Part shown: positions 25,822-34,657 of the stretch, piece after piece | Position numbering within the stretch: position 1 is the first letter of the stretch | Layout: each line of letters starts with the position of its first letter | Source: Oscillospiraceae bacterium | Lineage (GTDB): Bacteria; Bacillota; Clostridia; Oscillospirales; Acutalibacteraceae | DNA: 44,270 nt | Direction: 5' to 3' | Assembly (NCBI GenBank): GCA_015065425.1 | Contig: SVQH01000028.1 | Coordinates: 1-44,270, forward strand | Notes under the pieces: generated by a model | The model's input: only the letters and a program-made list of their open reading frames with translations | The model's database searches: none | What the model was told of the DNA's origin: nothing | Translations under genes and position numbers: made by a program

Positions 25822-26835
25822 ATGGAAAAGAAAATAGTTGCTGCAAACATAGGCATGAAATTCGGGATGTCTCACGTTGAAGGAGCTTTGAGCTACGGTG
25901 CGGAGATTGCCGCTATATGCGACTCGGATGAGGAAAATCTGCGTTTCGCAGGTGAAAGATATTCTATTCCCGAGGAAAAACGCTTCACCGATTATATGGA
26001 TATCGTCAATAATAAGGAAATAAATGTTGTAACGGTGGCGGTTCCCGATCAGATGCATAAAAAGATTTCCTGTGATCTGCTGCGTGCGGGTAAGCATGTT
26101 CTTTGTGAGAAACCTCTTGCACTGACAAGAGAGAACCTTGAGGAAATTATAAAGACAGCAGATGAATCGGGTTGCAAATTTATGGTAGGACAGATTTGCA
26201 GGTTTACTCCCTCGTTTATAAAAGCAAAGGAAATTGTGGAATCGGGTACTATAGGTGAGATTTATTTTATAGAATCCGAATATGCCCACGATTATATGAA
26301 GCTTTGTGACAGTTGGAGAGCGGACCCCCTTCGTCACGGTGTTATCGGCGGCGGCTGTCACGCAGTTGACCTTATCCGTTGGCTTGCAGGTGACCCTCGG
26401 GAAGTTTTTGCTTACGGTATGCACAAGCTCTTACCGCAGGTGCCTTATGATGATGCTACTATTGCAATTATGAAATTCCGTGAGAATGTGGCAGGCAAGG
26501 TGTTTGTTTCAACAGGCTGTAAGCGTGATTATACAATGCGTACCTGTATTTACGGAACAAAGGGCACTCTTATCTGTGACAACACATCTCCTGCAATGAC
26601 GCTGTTTACAACGGACAGCGAGGGTGTTGTAAACGAAAAGCCCGAAATAATTGAGGTCGAGGTCAACAACCACAATGCTGCCAAGGAATTTAAGGTTTTC
26701 GCCGATGCCATTCTTAATGACAAGCCCGTGCTGACAGATGCGAGAGAGGGTGCAAAAACTGTCGAAGTATGTCTTTCTATTGTAGAATCTTCAAAAACAG
26801 GTAAAATAGTTTACCCGAATTATAGTTTCAGATAA
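25822..26835 (+). CDS. Gfo/Idh/MocA-family oxidoreductase
   Basis: The 337-residue protein has an N-terminal nucleotide-binding Rossmann domain. The usual GxGxxG is altered to NIGMKFGMSH (residues 9-18), so cofactor binding may differ. The family EKP motif is at 96-98 (HVLCEKPLAL), and GGGCHAVDLIRW at 177-188 supplies the catalytic-site His180. Family members oxidise or reduce sugars, inositol or sugar acids with NAD(P). The ATG follows a GGAG site. Its neighbours are an XRE regulator and a sugar-type MFS carrier on the other strand, consistent with carbohydrate use. Confidence 0.92.
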   Translation: MEKKIVAANIGMKFGMSHVEGALSYGAEIAAICDSDEENLRFAGERYSIPEEKRFTDYMDIVNNKEINVVTVAVPDQMHKKISCDLLRAGKHVLCEKPLALTRENLEEIIKTADESGCKFMVGQICRFTPSFIKAKEIVESGTIGEIYFIESEYAHDYMKLCDSWRADPLRHGVIGGGCHAVDLIRWLAGDPREVFAYGMHKLLPQVPYDDATIAIMKFRENVAGKVFVSTGCKRDYTMRTCIYGTKGTLICDNTSPAMTLFTTDSEGVVNEKPEIIEVEVNNHNAAKEFKVFADAILNDKPVLTDAREGAKTVEVCLSIVESSKTGKIVYPNYSFR

Positions 26836-26855
26836 TAAAATATTTTGCGAAAAAA

Positions 26856-26916
26856 TCAAGGGGGCTGTATCAAAACATCGTAATGATGTTTTTGATACAG
26901 CTCCCTGAGGTTTTAT
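26856..26916. terminator. Bidirectional terminator between convergent genes
   Basis: A long stem, GCTGTATCAAAACATC with its near-complement GATGTTTTTGATACAGC, is extended by GGG-CCC pairs. A-rich and T-rich flanks serve both strands. Confidence 0.88.
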
Positions 26917-26943
26917 TTATCTGTTATTTTACTTACAAATATA

Positions 26944-28848
26944 TCAGTCGCCTGATTCTTCAGCTTCTTTTATAAGTTCGTCGGGAATTGCTTCGCCGTG
27001 TTTTACGAGGACAATGAGAAGTGCTGCAAGGGCGAACATTATGGGACTGTAATAGAACAGTGACATATATGTTCCGGCAAACATTCTTATAAAACCGTAG
27101 AGGATGGGGGAAGCAATCTGTGCGGAGAAGGTTGCTGTGTAATAGTAACCTGTGAATGTGCCGACCTTTTCAACACCGCCGATTTCAAGAACAAGGGGAA
27201 GTGTGTTTACTGTGATGAACATATTGGCAGCACCGCCGAGAATGAGAACGGGGAAAATAAGTATACCGAGTATCTGAGTAACATTTTCAACACTTCCGTA
27301 AAGCATTTCGAGAGCTGAGCCGAAGGAGACATCTTCCGCAGCACCGAGCTGCTCCTGAGCAACTTTGACTATGGAAGCATACATATCAAGAACGGTATTT
27401 TTGTCTGCACCGTTTGCTACTGCAGTTGCAACAGATTCATCGGAAGCGGCTTTGAGGAATTTATCAAATTCTTCATATTTTGCATCGTTTTCAGAAGTCT
27501 TGCAGTAGTTGATATAACCGTCCATTGTGATAAGCATATCGTCAGTGACTTTTGTACCGTTTTCTTTTGCTGCTGCAGAGATTTCGGCATTATAATCGTT
27601 TAACTGGTCATTTACGGTGATATAAGCATTATTTACGGTTACATAGGAGTTGATTGAAAGTCCCTTGCCGCCGAGCATTGCAATGAACACACCGAAGAAT
27701 ACGACGAATGCTGCGAGGAATACACAAAGACCGCCGAGGATGGTCTTCTTTCTTCCGAACTTTTTGCCAAGCTTACCTGCAGGAATTGCAGCTACACCTG
27801 AAACGACAGCAAAGATAAGCATGAGGAATGTGGCTTCAGATGTGATTTTGTGAAGGATTTCCTGTGCAAAAAGTGAGAAGAATGTTGTGATTGCGTTTGT
27901 ACCGCAGAAGAGGAAGAACAGACATCCGAGCATGAAGATAAGGCTTTTCTTTTCGCCCTTTGAGAGCTTTATGGCTTTTCTTGCTGCCTTCTCAGCCTTC
28001 TTTTCAGCCTTTTCAGCCTGTTTCTTGGCTTTTGCATCAACATAAGAATTTATATCGCCCTTAAGCTTTATGCTTGTGTCCTGCTCCTTGACAAAGAACA
28101 TGAGCACGAGCATACCGATTAACATAATAACGGAGCCTATAGCGAAAACATAGGGGAAGGAGACTGTTTCGTTGTTTTTTATCTCAGTACTGCTCATTCC
28201 TGTGAATATGCCGCAGAGTGCAATGGCTATTGTACCTGCAACCATACCGACTGCGGAACCGACACCGCCCATGAGATTGATTATGGCATTACCTTCACTT
28301 CTGAGAGCAGGGGGGGTGAGGTCAGGCATAAGAGCAACAACGGGGGCTCTCCACAGTGACATGGTGAACACGAAAAGTATAATGCATATCATTGTAAGGG
28401 GGAGAGAGTGGGTTCCAAGGAATACCACGGGAATAAGGAAGAAAAACAGTGCGGAAATGGGAGCACCGATAAGAATGAAGGGACGGCGTTTGCCGAGTTT
28501 TGAATGGCATTCATCGGAAAGTCTTCCGAAGGTGGGCTGGAAGATAACACCGAAGATGTTATCAAAGGTCATAATAAAACCAATAAAAAGAGGAACAAGT
28601 GTGAATCCGCCGCCTGCAAGAGCAACATTTTCACCCTGTGCAGCCGCAAAATCAGCAAGGAAGGGGAATGCTTCAACAAGCTTGTTACTGAGATTTGTAA
28701 TTGCTTCACTTTTTGAGAGAAGTTCATTGAGTATTTTTGTGATATACGGGTCATAAATTGCCCATGCTATAGAGGTTGCAAGGAAACCGAAACCGGTAAG
28801 AACGGTTTTCTTTACATCGAGTTTACCGTTTTTGACATTCATTGACAA
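26944..28848 (-). CDS. Sugar-type MFS/GPH carrier with extra external domain
   Basis: The 634-residue protein starts at TTG, six bases after AAAGGAG; an ATG two codons later is too far from the site. It resembles GPH/SLC45-type sugar carriers: FQPTFGRLSDECHSKLGKRRPF lies after helix 2, and twelve helices can be placed. A Lys/Ala-rich cytoplasmic loop is at about 271-301. Unusually, about 130 residues (394-522) are inserted between helices 9 and 10 on the outer side, rich in Asn, Asp and Ala and predicted helical. Family members of this type have no such domain as far as I know. A sigma-A promoter precedes it. Confidence 0.88.
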   Translation of the reverse strand: MSMNVKNGKLDVKKTVLTGFGFLATSIAWAIYDPYITKILNELLSKSEAITNLSNKLVEAFPFLADFAAAQGENVALAGGGFTLVPLFIGFIMTFDNIFGVIFQPTFGRLSDECHSKLGKRRPFILIGAPISALFFFLIPVVFLGTHSLPLTMICIILFVFTMSLWRAPVVALMPDLTPPALRSEGNAIINLMGGVGSAVGMVAGTIAIALCGIFTGMSSTEIKNNETVSFPYVFAIGSVIMLIGMLVLMFFVKEQDTSIKLKGDINSYVDAKAKKQAEKAEKKAEKAARKAIKLSKGEKKSLIFMLGCLFFLFCGTNAITTFFSLFAQEILHKITSEATFLMLIFAVVSGVAAIPAGKLGKKFGRKKTILGGLCVFLAAFVVFFGVFIAMLGGKGLSINSYVTVNNAYITVNDQLNDYNAEISAAAKENGTKVTDDMLITMDGYINYCKTSENDAKYEEFDKFLKAASDESVATAVANGADKNTVLDMYASIVKVAQEQLGAAEDVSFGSALEMLYGSVENVTQILGILIFPVLILGGAANMFITVNTLPLVLEIGGVEKVGTFTGYYYTATFSAQIASPILYGFIRMFAGTYMSLFYYSPIMFALAALLIVLVKHGEAIPDELIKEAEESGD

Positions 28849-28891
28849 GGGTCACTCCTTTATTTTTTTCTTAAAATAGAATTTCATGTTT

Positions 28892-28920
28892 ATCTTATCA
28901 AAAAGAATATGTATTTTCAA
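28892..28920 (-). promoter_or_regulatory. Promoter of the GPH-type carrier
   Basis: On the minus strand TTGAAA and TAAGAT are 17 bp apart. No terminator is visible between this site and the end of the upstream pseudo-ATPase gene, so some readthrough is possible. Confidence 0.6.
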
Positions 28921-28947
28921 TAAGTGTTAAGAAACTGTAATTTAATA

Positions 28948-31900
28948 TCAGCGTTTAGTCCAGAAATCAAATTCCCCCTCACTTTCAGCTTCTTCTCTCT
29001 TTCTTCTGATGTCGGAAAATGCTTTGTCATCTTCTTTTGTGTCGAAGGAAGAGAAGAAGTCATCATTATATACAGCAGAAGCGGTATCCGTTTCGGGCGG
29101 AATAAATTTAGCCTTCAGCGGATCGTTTTCCGTTTCTTTCTTTTTCTTTGAAAGATCGAATTTAGGAGGATCGGGTATTTTTTCATCAAGGAATGAAAGT
29201 ATGGATTTTTTCTGTGTGCCGTTTGCCTCAGTTTCACTGTTATCTGAAGTACCTTTTCCGATTCTTTCAAAAAGATTTTGTTTTTTGCGGATATTCTGAG
29301 TTCGAGGATGTCTTTCTGAAGCAGATGCGTATGAATCAAGAAGCTCATCGCTTACCGTCTGTTTGGAAGGCCCTTCATCCTCAGTTGTTTCAAGACCTGT
29401 AATTGCATTGAAATCTATAACTTCAGGGGGTTTTGTATAAGGAGCTCCCTGCATTATGAGCTGCTCGGTATTATCTTTGAATTCAATGGGGGAATTGTCT
29501 GAAAAAACCGGAGGAGCAGGGAAAATATTTTCTTCGTTGATTTCTGCGTTTTCTGAAACGGGAGCAGACTGTGTTTTTGTCTGTTCTTTTTTTTCTTTTG
29601 AGGGTGAAGTCTTTCTGACAGGTATTGAAACCTCATAAACTTCATCTTTTTCGGTTATGTCCGTTTCTTTTTCTTCCGGTTCTTCGTATATTTCTCTTTC
29701 CTCTGCTTTTGCCATACCCTTTATTCTCTCACCGAGGTTTTCAGGGAGATGTATTTTTGATTTGAGAGGAATGTTGAGTAAGAGAGGAGTTATTACAAAT
29801 CCGAGAAGAATCCATAAAAGCTGAAGTATCATTACAAGCCAGCCGTTGATACCTGCATTTGCCTTTGCAATAACAAGGATGAGACCGAAGATTCCGCCTG
29901 CAAGAGCACCTGCTTCGCCGATTATTTTTGATATTTTCTTTACTTTGTCAAGCTTTATTGCACTTGCCATAATGCGGCAGAAGGCATCAAATGAATCTGA
30001 GAAAACAAGCCCCGTGTCTTCGGAATCCGTAACGGTATTTTTCTGAGCAGCGAATTTTTCGTTTGCCGATTGTCTGATTATTCTGAGCGAATCATTGGGA
30101 AGAGAGAGGAGATTTTCGGCAAATTCCTCAGTGATGTTGGGTTCATTGATGCTTATCAGTATGTTTGTGCCGTTTTCTGCAAGAGTTGAAAGGCTTCTTG
30201 CTGCAAGAGCGTTGCATGAATATCTCACGGCGAAAACAGCGGCAAAATGTCCTTCTATTGAAAGGAAGAGGGTTCTTTCGTTTTCTTCAAGAATAAAAGG
30301 AGTTAAATTTTCAGGCGGAAGCTCGACATTATGATTTGTAAGATAGTCTCTTGTGCCGAGAAGCACCTTGCAATCACTTATCCAGGCAGATATCCCCATT
30401 TTGTCTTCATATACAAGCCCTTCTACATTGGGGAGCTTCTCTATTGAACTGTCATTAAGTTTGGAGAAAGCCTTTTTAAGTAAGCCTTCTGTTTTATCTG
30501 TAAGTACTGCGGCACAGAATTCAGCCTGTTTTTTTGCAACATTCTTACTGCAGGCAATATTGGTGATTTCGGCATTGAACAGTTCATTTCCGTCAAGAAC
30601 GATATCATCGGCACGGCAGAAATTTCCTGCATCGGAAAAACTGCTGATAAACGAAGATTTTACTGAAAGTGAACTGTTTTCTCCCGAAAGAACATATCCC
30701 GTAAATACAAGGGAGCTTATGGGGAAGGAGAGTGCGGCACATAAGGTAAGACAGCCCATTGCATAAACGAAACTGCCTGAGGTAATAAGACCGATAAGAC
30801 CGGCAATAAGTGATATAGCCATGGATATTGCCACAATCTTGGATGAAGCCTGTGCTGAAAATGCACCCGCGGCACATCTTTTGAGGAAACCTGAAATAAA
30901 ACGGGTCTTTCCCGCATAGATAACATTTGTTTCCGTGTCGGAACGGTCTTTAAGAAGCTGTGCCCTCATGTTGTCGTCAGAAACTTTTCTGAAATAAGAC
31001 TTATCACTGGAGGCTGATACTGCCTTGAAACAATGCCTTGTGCTGTCGGAATAAAAGATTTTTGACAGAAGCACGGGAACGCACAGGAGAATTGCCGCAC
31101 CGGAAAGCATGTGATAGTCACTTTCAGGCTTGAGAAGAGTAAAATATGCTGTGATGTTCTGAATGAGAGCACCTGCATATACAAATAAAAGTGCACTGTC
31201 TGTTTTTGGTCTTATTTTAAGTACGGAGAAGACACCTTTTTTAAGGTCGTCAAACAAAAGAACTCCGCACAATAGCAAGAACATAAGATTTACAGAATTG
31301 TAAACTGTCGGATTGCCGCCGAAAACTTCAAAAAATCCGTTGTGCATTGCAGCAGAAATTGATGTTATGATATTTATAAGAAGAAGTATTACTCCGAGAA
31401 GCCCTACGGCAAAGGTTCTGAATAAGAGATTTTTTCTTATATTTATCAGAGCGGAGAATATTTCTTTTCTTTTTGCAGGGTCAGTATATTCCGTATTTCC
31501 CGTAGGTACAAAGTCTGTGTTGAGATGGCGGAATTTCTTTTCAATATCAGATATGAAAGAGGGAAGCTTTTTATCTTCTCGGGGAGCAGAAAAGCTTTCG
31601 TCCTCGCTCTCGCCCGTGGGAACATTCTGTTTTGACCAGAATCTGAAGTTGTTTATCCTTTTTTCTCTTGCCTGAGTAAGTTCTTTTTCAAGGATGTTTT
31701 CGTCCTCGGAAACTACGGGATTGTCGGCACTCAATTCTTCAAAGCCTTCCATGGTGAGCTGCTGCTCATCCTCTTCGGTGAGAGTCCCCGATGTTTTTGC
31801 TATCTGCCTTAAAAGATTTCCCTTGCTGTTTATGACCTTTGTTTTATCGGAAGTCTCATTTTCGGGAAGCTTTTCAATAATTACCTTGGGTTCGCCTATT

Positions 31901-32457
31901 TCAGGTTCTTTTGTTTCAATGAGAGTGGGTATAATTCTGGTCTGTGCTTCGGCAGTTTTTTCGGGAGTTTGCTTAAGCTTTGTTTTTTCTCTTGCCATCT
32001 GCTTTTCTTCCTCGTTTGCAGGAATGAATTTCGGAGCATCCGCCGATGGGGAGTGATTTGCAGCATAAGTATTGATTTTACCCGTGTAGCCCGTGTGCTT
32101 TTTCTTTTCAGGCTTTTTAAGGGAGAGACGGTCTGTGTATTTTTCAACACTTGTAGGAACATCGGGAACAGTCTCACCTTTCACGGAAATAAACTCGGTG
32201 GTATTTGTTTTAATGAAACGTTCTTCTGTTATGGTATCTGAAAAATCTCCCACTGTCTCGAATGCCTCTGCAGGTGAATTTTCATCAAACATTTTCTGCT
32301 GTTCCTCGTTTACAACAGGAGTGCTGTCGGATTTTTCTGTGTCCGCAGAAGACAGATTGCTGTTAACGGGAATTATATCTTCACGCTGAGAAGCATCATC
32401 GGAACCGGAGTTTTTTATTTTATTGAAATGCTTTAAGAAATTATTATATTCACTCAT
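28948..32457 (-). CDS. Degenerate P1B-type ATPase-like membrane protein with long charged tails
   Basis: The 1169-residue protein starts at the ATG behind AGAAGGAG; the frame is open further but enters rlmB. Residues 1-340 are charged and probably disordered. Helices then come in pairs, at about 345-371/385-403, 420-441/449-469, 541-560/562-590 and 846-866/871-897, the 2+2+2+2 plan of P1B ATPases. Between helices 4 and 5 lies an actuator-sized segment without TGE. Between 6 and 7 is a 250-residue domain in which DKTGTLT is replaced by VLDGNELFNAE (Asp622), TGDN by SINEPN, and GDGxND is absent. GISAWISDCKVLLGTRDYL (from 688) still resembles the N-domain. Residues 898-1169 are another charged tail. 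It is probably a non-pumping relative. Confidence 0.78.
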   Translation of the reverse strand: MSEYNNFLKHFNKIKNSGSDDASQREDIIPVNSNLSSADTEKSDSTPVVNEEQQKMFDENSPAEAFETVGDFSDTITEERFIKTNTTEFISVKGETVPDVPTSVEKYTDRLSLKKPEKKKHTGYTGKINTYAANHSPSADAPKFIPANEEEKQMAREKTKLKQTPEKTAEAQTRIIPTLIETKEPEIGEPKVIIEKLPENETSDKTKVINSKGNLLRQIAKTSGTLTEEDEQQLTMEGFEELSADNPVVSEDENILEKELTQAREKRINNFRFWSKQNVPTGESEDESFSAPREDKKLPSFISDIEKKFRHLNTDFVPTGNTEYTDPAKRKEIFSALINIRKNLLFRTFAVGLLGVILLLINIITSISAAMHNGFFEVFGGNPTVYNSVNLMFLLLCGVLLFDDLKKGVFSVLKIRPKTDSALLFVYAGALIQNITAYFTLLKPESDYHMLSGAAILLCVPVLLSKIFYSDSTRHCFKAVSASSDKSYFRKVSDDNMRAQLLKDRSDTETNVIYAGKTRFISGFLKRCAAGAFSAQASSKIVAISMAISLIAGLIGLITSGSFVYAMGCLTLCAALSFPISSLVFTGYVLSGENSSLSVKSSFISSFSDAGNFCRADDIVLDGNELFNAEITNIACSKNVAKKQAEFCAAVLTDKTEGLLKKAFSKLNDSSIEKLPNVEGLVYEDKMGISAWISDCKVLLGTRDYLTNHNVELPPENLTPFILEENERTLFLSIEGHFAAVFAVRYSCNALAARSLSTLAENGTNILISINEPNITEEFAENLLSLPNDSLRIIRQSANEKFAAQKNTVTDSEDTGLVFSDSFDAFCRIMASAIKLDKVKKISKIIGEAGALAGGIFGLILVIAKANAGINGWLVMILQLLWILLGFVITPLLLNIPLKSKIHLPENLGERIKGMAKAEEREIYEEPEEKETDITEKDEVYEVSIPVRKTSPSKEKKEQTKTQSAPVSENAEINEENIFPAPPVFSDNSPIEFKDNTEQLIMQGAPYTKPPEVIDFNAITGLETTEDEGPSKQTVSDELLDSYASASERHPRTQNIRKKQNLFERIGKGTSDNSETEANGTQKKSILSFLDEKIPDPPKFDLSKKKKETENDPLKAKFIPPETDTASAVYNDDFFSSFDTKEDDKAFSDIRRKREEAESEGEFDFWTKR

Positions 32458-32482
32458 ATATTCTCCTTCTTTCCCGTTATTT

Positions 32483-33349
32483 TCAGTTTCTTGTATGTGC
32501 GGCTTCAAAAATGAGTATGGCAGCTGCGACGGATGCATTGAGAGAATTGACATTTCCTCTCATGGGAATGGAGAGAACACCGTCACAGTTTTCTTTTACA
32601 AGCCTTGAAACTCCTGCACCTTCTCCGCCTACCACAAGTGCTATGGCACCCGAGAGGTCAGCCTTCCTGTAGGGTGTGCCGTCCATATCGGCACAGTATA
32701 CCCAAAGTCCTTTTTCTTTAAGAAGCTTTATTACGGATGTTATGTTTTTTACCCTTGCAACGGGCACATATTCAAGTGCTCCCGCAGATGTTTTTCCTAC
32801 TATCCCGGAGAGACTTACGCTTCTTCTTTCAGGAATTATGACACCGTGTGCCCCTGCGGCATCGGCTGTCCTTATTATTGCACCGAGATTGTGAGGGTCT
32901 TCAAGAGAGTCGCATATAATGATGAAGGGAGCCTCTCCTTTTTCCTCTGCTTTTTTCAGAATATTTTCAACGGTGGAGTATTCATGTGCCGCCGCAATCA
33001 TAATAACACCCTGATGGTGTGCATGCCCGCACATAAAATCAAGCTTTTTACTGTCGACTTCTTTTACAATGATGCCTTTTTCCTTGCATTCTGCAATAAT
33101 GGGACGGATACTGCCTGAAAGCTCTCCTCTTTGTATAAGAAGAGAATCAGCAGGTCTTCCTGCCTTCAGGGCTTCTTTTACGGCATTCCTTCCTATTATA
33201 AGGTTTGTTCTCGGTTCATTCTGCCTGTCAGATCTGTTTTCACTGTCATTTTCCCGGTCATTGCGTCTGTTGTATTTGTCGGAGGCCTCTCTTTTTCCTC
33301 CGATTTCCCTGTCGTTTTTTCTGTCTTTGCTGAATTTATCGTAAGCCAT
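32483..33349 (-). CDS. rlmB: 23S rRNA (guanosine-2'-O)-methyltransferase RlmB-type (TrmH family)
   Basis: The 288-residue SPOUT methyltransferase probably modifies the conserved guanosine of the 23S rRNA peptidyl-transferase loop. The ATG at 33349 is my choice; a GTG two codons earlier is possible, and no strong ribosome site is visible for either. Residues about 1-48 are an extremely charged, Arg/Asp/Asn-rich extension. The substrate-binding domain begins at LIIGRNAVKEAL. The knot motifs are DPHNLGAIIRTADAAG, VVGGEGAGVSRL and SIPMRGNVNSLNASVAAAI. It heads an operon with the pseudo-ATPase gene 25 bases downstream. Confidence 0.93.
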   Translation of the reverse strand: MAYDKFSKDRKNDREIGGKREASDKYNRRNDRENDSENRSDRQNEPRTNLIIGRNAVKEALKAGRPADSLLIQRGELSGSIRPIIAECKEKGIIVKEVDSKKLDFMCGHAHHQGVIMIAAAHEYSTVENILKKAEEKGEAPFIIICDSLEDPHNLGAIIRTADAAGAHGVIIPERRSVSLSGIVGKTSAGALEYVPVARVKNITSVIKLLKEKGLWVYCADMDGTPYRKADLSGAIALVVGGEGAGVSRLVKENCDGVLSIPMRGNVNSLNASVAAAILIFEAAHTRN

Positions 33350-33385
33350 AAGCACTCAACTCTCAAATATAATTATACAGAATAC

Positions 33386-33414
33386 ATTATATATTATATA
33401 ATACCTTATTTCAA
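33386..33414 (-). promoter_or_regulatory. Promoter of the rlmB operon
   Basis: On the minus strand TTGAAA and TATAAT are 17 bp apart. The -10 box ends 36 bases before the start codon. Confidence 0.75.
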
Positions 33415-33490
33415 GTTTTTTTGTAAAATTAAACTCTGAATAAATGCAAATAAAAAGCATGTCAACACAGCTGCGGTTTGCTTCGGATTT

Positions 33491-33526
33491 GCAAAAAATC
33501 TCCCTGTCGCAAACAGAGAGATTTTC
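33491..33526 (-). terminator. Terminator of the dockerin D,D-carboxypeptidase gene
   Basis: A 13-bp stem (AAAATCTCTCTGT with ACAGGGAGATTTT on the minus strand, one U-G pair) is followed by a T run on that strand. Confidence 0.88.
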
Positions 33527-33533
33527 TGAGCTT

Positions 33534-34406
33534 TTATTGATATTTTGATGTAATACCGTAATATTCCTCGAGACACAGACCGCTTTCATATATTTTTGTT
33601 GCCTTTTCCACTCCCACATATCTCAGGTGCCACGGTTCGTAGCTGTACCCTGTGATGTGTTCTTTGCCTTTTGGATATCTTATTATAAATCCGAATTCAT
33701 GGCAGTGAGAAGCTACCCATTTACCTTCAGCGGTGTTTCCGAATGCCTGTGTGATGGTGTTGAGGTCTATTGCAAGTCCCGTCTGATGTTCGGAGTGTCC
33801 GGGACGGGCTGAATATGTATCAGCAAGACTTCTTCCGTCCTGTCGTACATAACGATTATAAATACTGTCCTGAGAAGAATAGGAACGGTAGCCTGAGCTT
33901 ATATAAATGGAAAGACCTTTTGAAAATGCAGCATTCTGCATTTCTCTGAATGCGGCTTTACAATCGGGAAGAATGTCACCCGGGTCATAAGCAGAAGGAA
34001 GAGAATAAGTTTTGTTTGCAATTATTATACCGTCAACATAAGTTATGCCGTTTTTTTCATATATTGGGTAATTTTTTTCGGTGAGACCGAGAAAGTCGGC
34101 ATCGGTACCTCTTCTGAATACTGTAGCCTCCTCATAAAGGCCTATTGAAAGCCTGAGACTGATTCTTGCATCCGCTGCAGTGATATCACCGTCTGAATTG
34201 AGGTCTGCAAGTATGAGCATTTCATCTGTTATCTCCTCAATCCCCACACTCATGCGAAGAATTGAGCGGGAATCATTGGCAGAAAGAATACTGTCGCCGT
34301 CAACATCACCGAAAACCGTGGCGGAAACGGAAAAAACAGGTGCGGCAAAAGAGCACAGAACAAGAAAAACAGATAAAAATAATTTGATTTTTGCAGGTCT
34401 TTTCAC
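33534..34406 (-). CDS. Dockerin-tagged VanY-type D-alanyl-D-alanine carboxypeptidase
   Basis: The 290-residue secreted protein has a GTG start behind GGGGGCGG. A signal peptide (IKLFLSVFLVLCSFAAPVFS) precedes a type I dockerin at residues about 32-92 with two calcium loops, GDVDGDSILSANDSRSILRM and ADLNSDGDITAADARISLRL. The C-terminal VanY/LAS metallopeptidase has SSGYRSYSSQ, the zinc-site SARPGHSEHQTGLAIDL, and EPWHLRYVG with the last His. It trims peptidoglycan stem peptides. Dockerins normally bind cohesins on a scaffold; no cohesin is seen in this window. A dockerin on a cell-wall peptidase is less common than on glycosidases. Confidence 0.93.
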   Translation of the reverse strand: MKRPAKIKLFLSVFLVLCSFAAPVFSVSATVFGDVDGDSILSANDSRSILRMSVGIEEITDEMLILADLNSDGDITAADARISLRLSIGLYEEATVFRRGTDADFLGLTEKNYPIYEKNGITYVDGIIIANKTYSLPSAYDPGDILPDCKAAFREMQNAAFSKGLSIYISSGYRSYSSQDSIYNRYVRQDGRSLADTYSARPGHSEHQTGLAIDLNTITQAFGNTAEGKWVASHCHEFGFIIRYPKGKEHITGYSYEPWHLRYVGVEKATKIYESGLCLEEYYGITSKYQ

Positions 34407-34530
34407 AGCACCGCCCCCTTTGTTTTCTTACAATTAAATTTTATACCCGAAACAGCCATAAATCAATATATTTTGACAATAATGACTAAATTGTAATAAA
34501 TAAAACAAAAAAATTCATATATATCTTACA

Positions 34531-34599
34531 AAGATTACAATTAGTTACAAAACTAACAAAAACACAAAACAATTTCATATTTTGTTTTTTTGTAATCTT
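34531..34599. other. Intergenic inverted repeat upstream of the tRNA-Pro unit
   Basis: AAGATTACAA and TTGTAATCTT form perfect 10-bp arms 49 bases apart, with inner AAAACAA-TTGTTTT pairing. The surrounding 34407-34618 stretch is very AT-rich and holds no gene. The hairpin may terminate stray plus-strand transcription or bind a protein. Confidence 0.5.
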
Positions 34600-34618
34600 A
34601 TTTTTCTTTCCATATTCC

Positions 34619-34647
34619 TTGACACCTTGCCCGATTTATGATATATT
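34619..34647 (+). promoter_or_regulatory. Strong promoter reading into the repeat array and tRNA-Pro
   Basis: TTGACA and TATATT are 17 bp apart. The transcript would begin a few bases before the first 200-bp repeat. Confidence 0.85.
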
Positions 34648-34657
34648 AATCAAGCTG

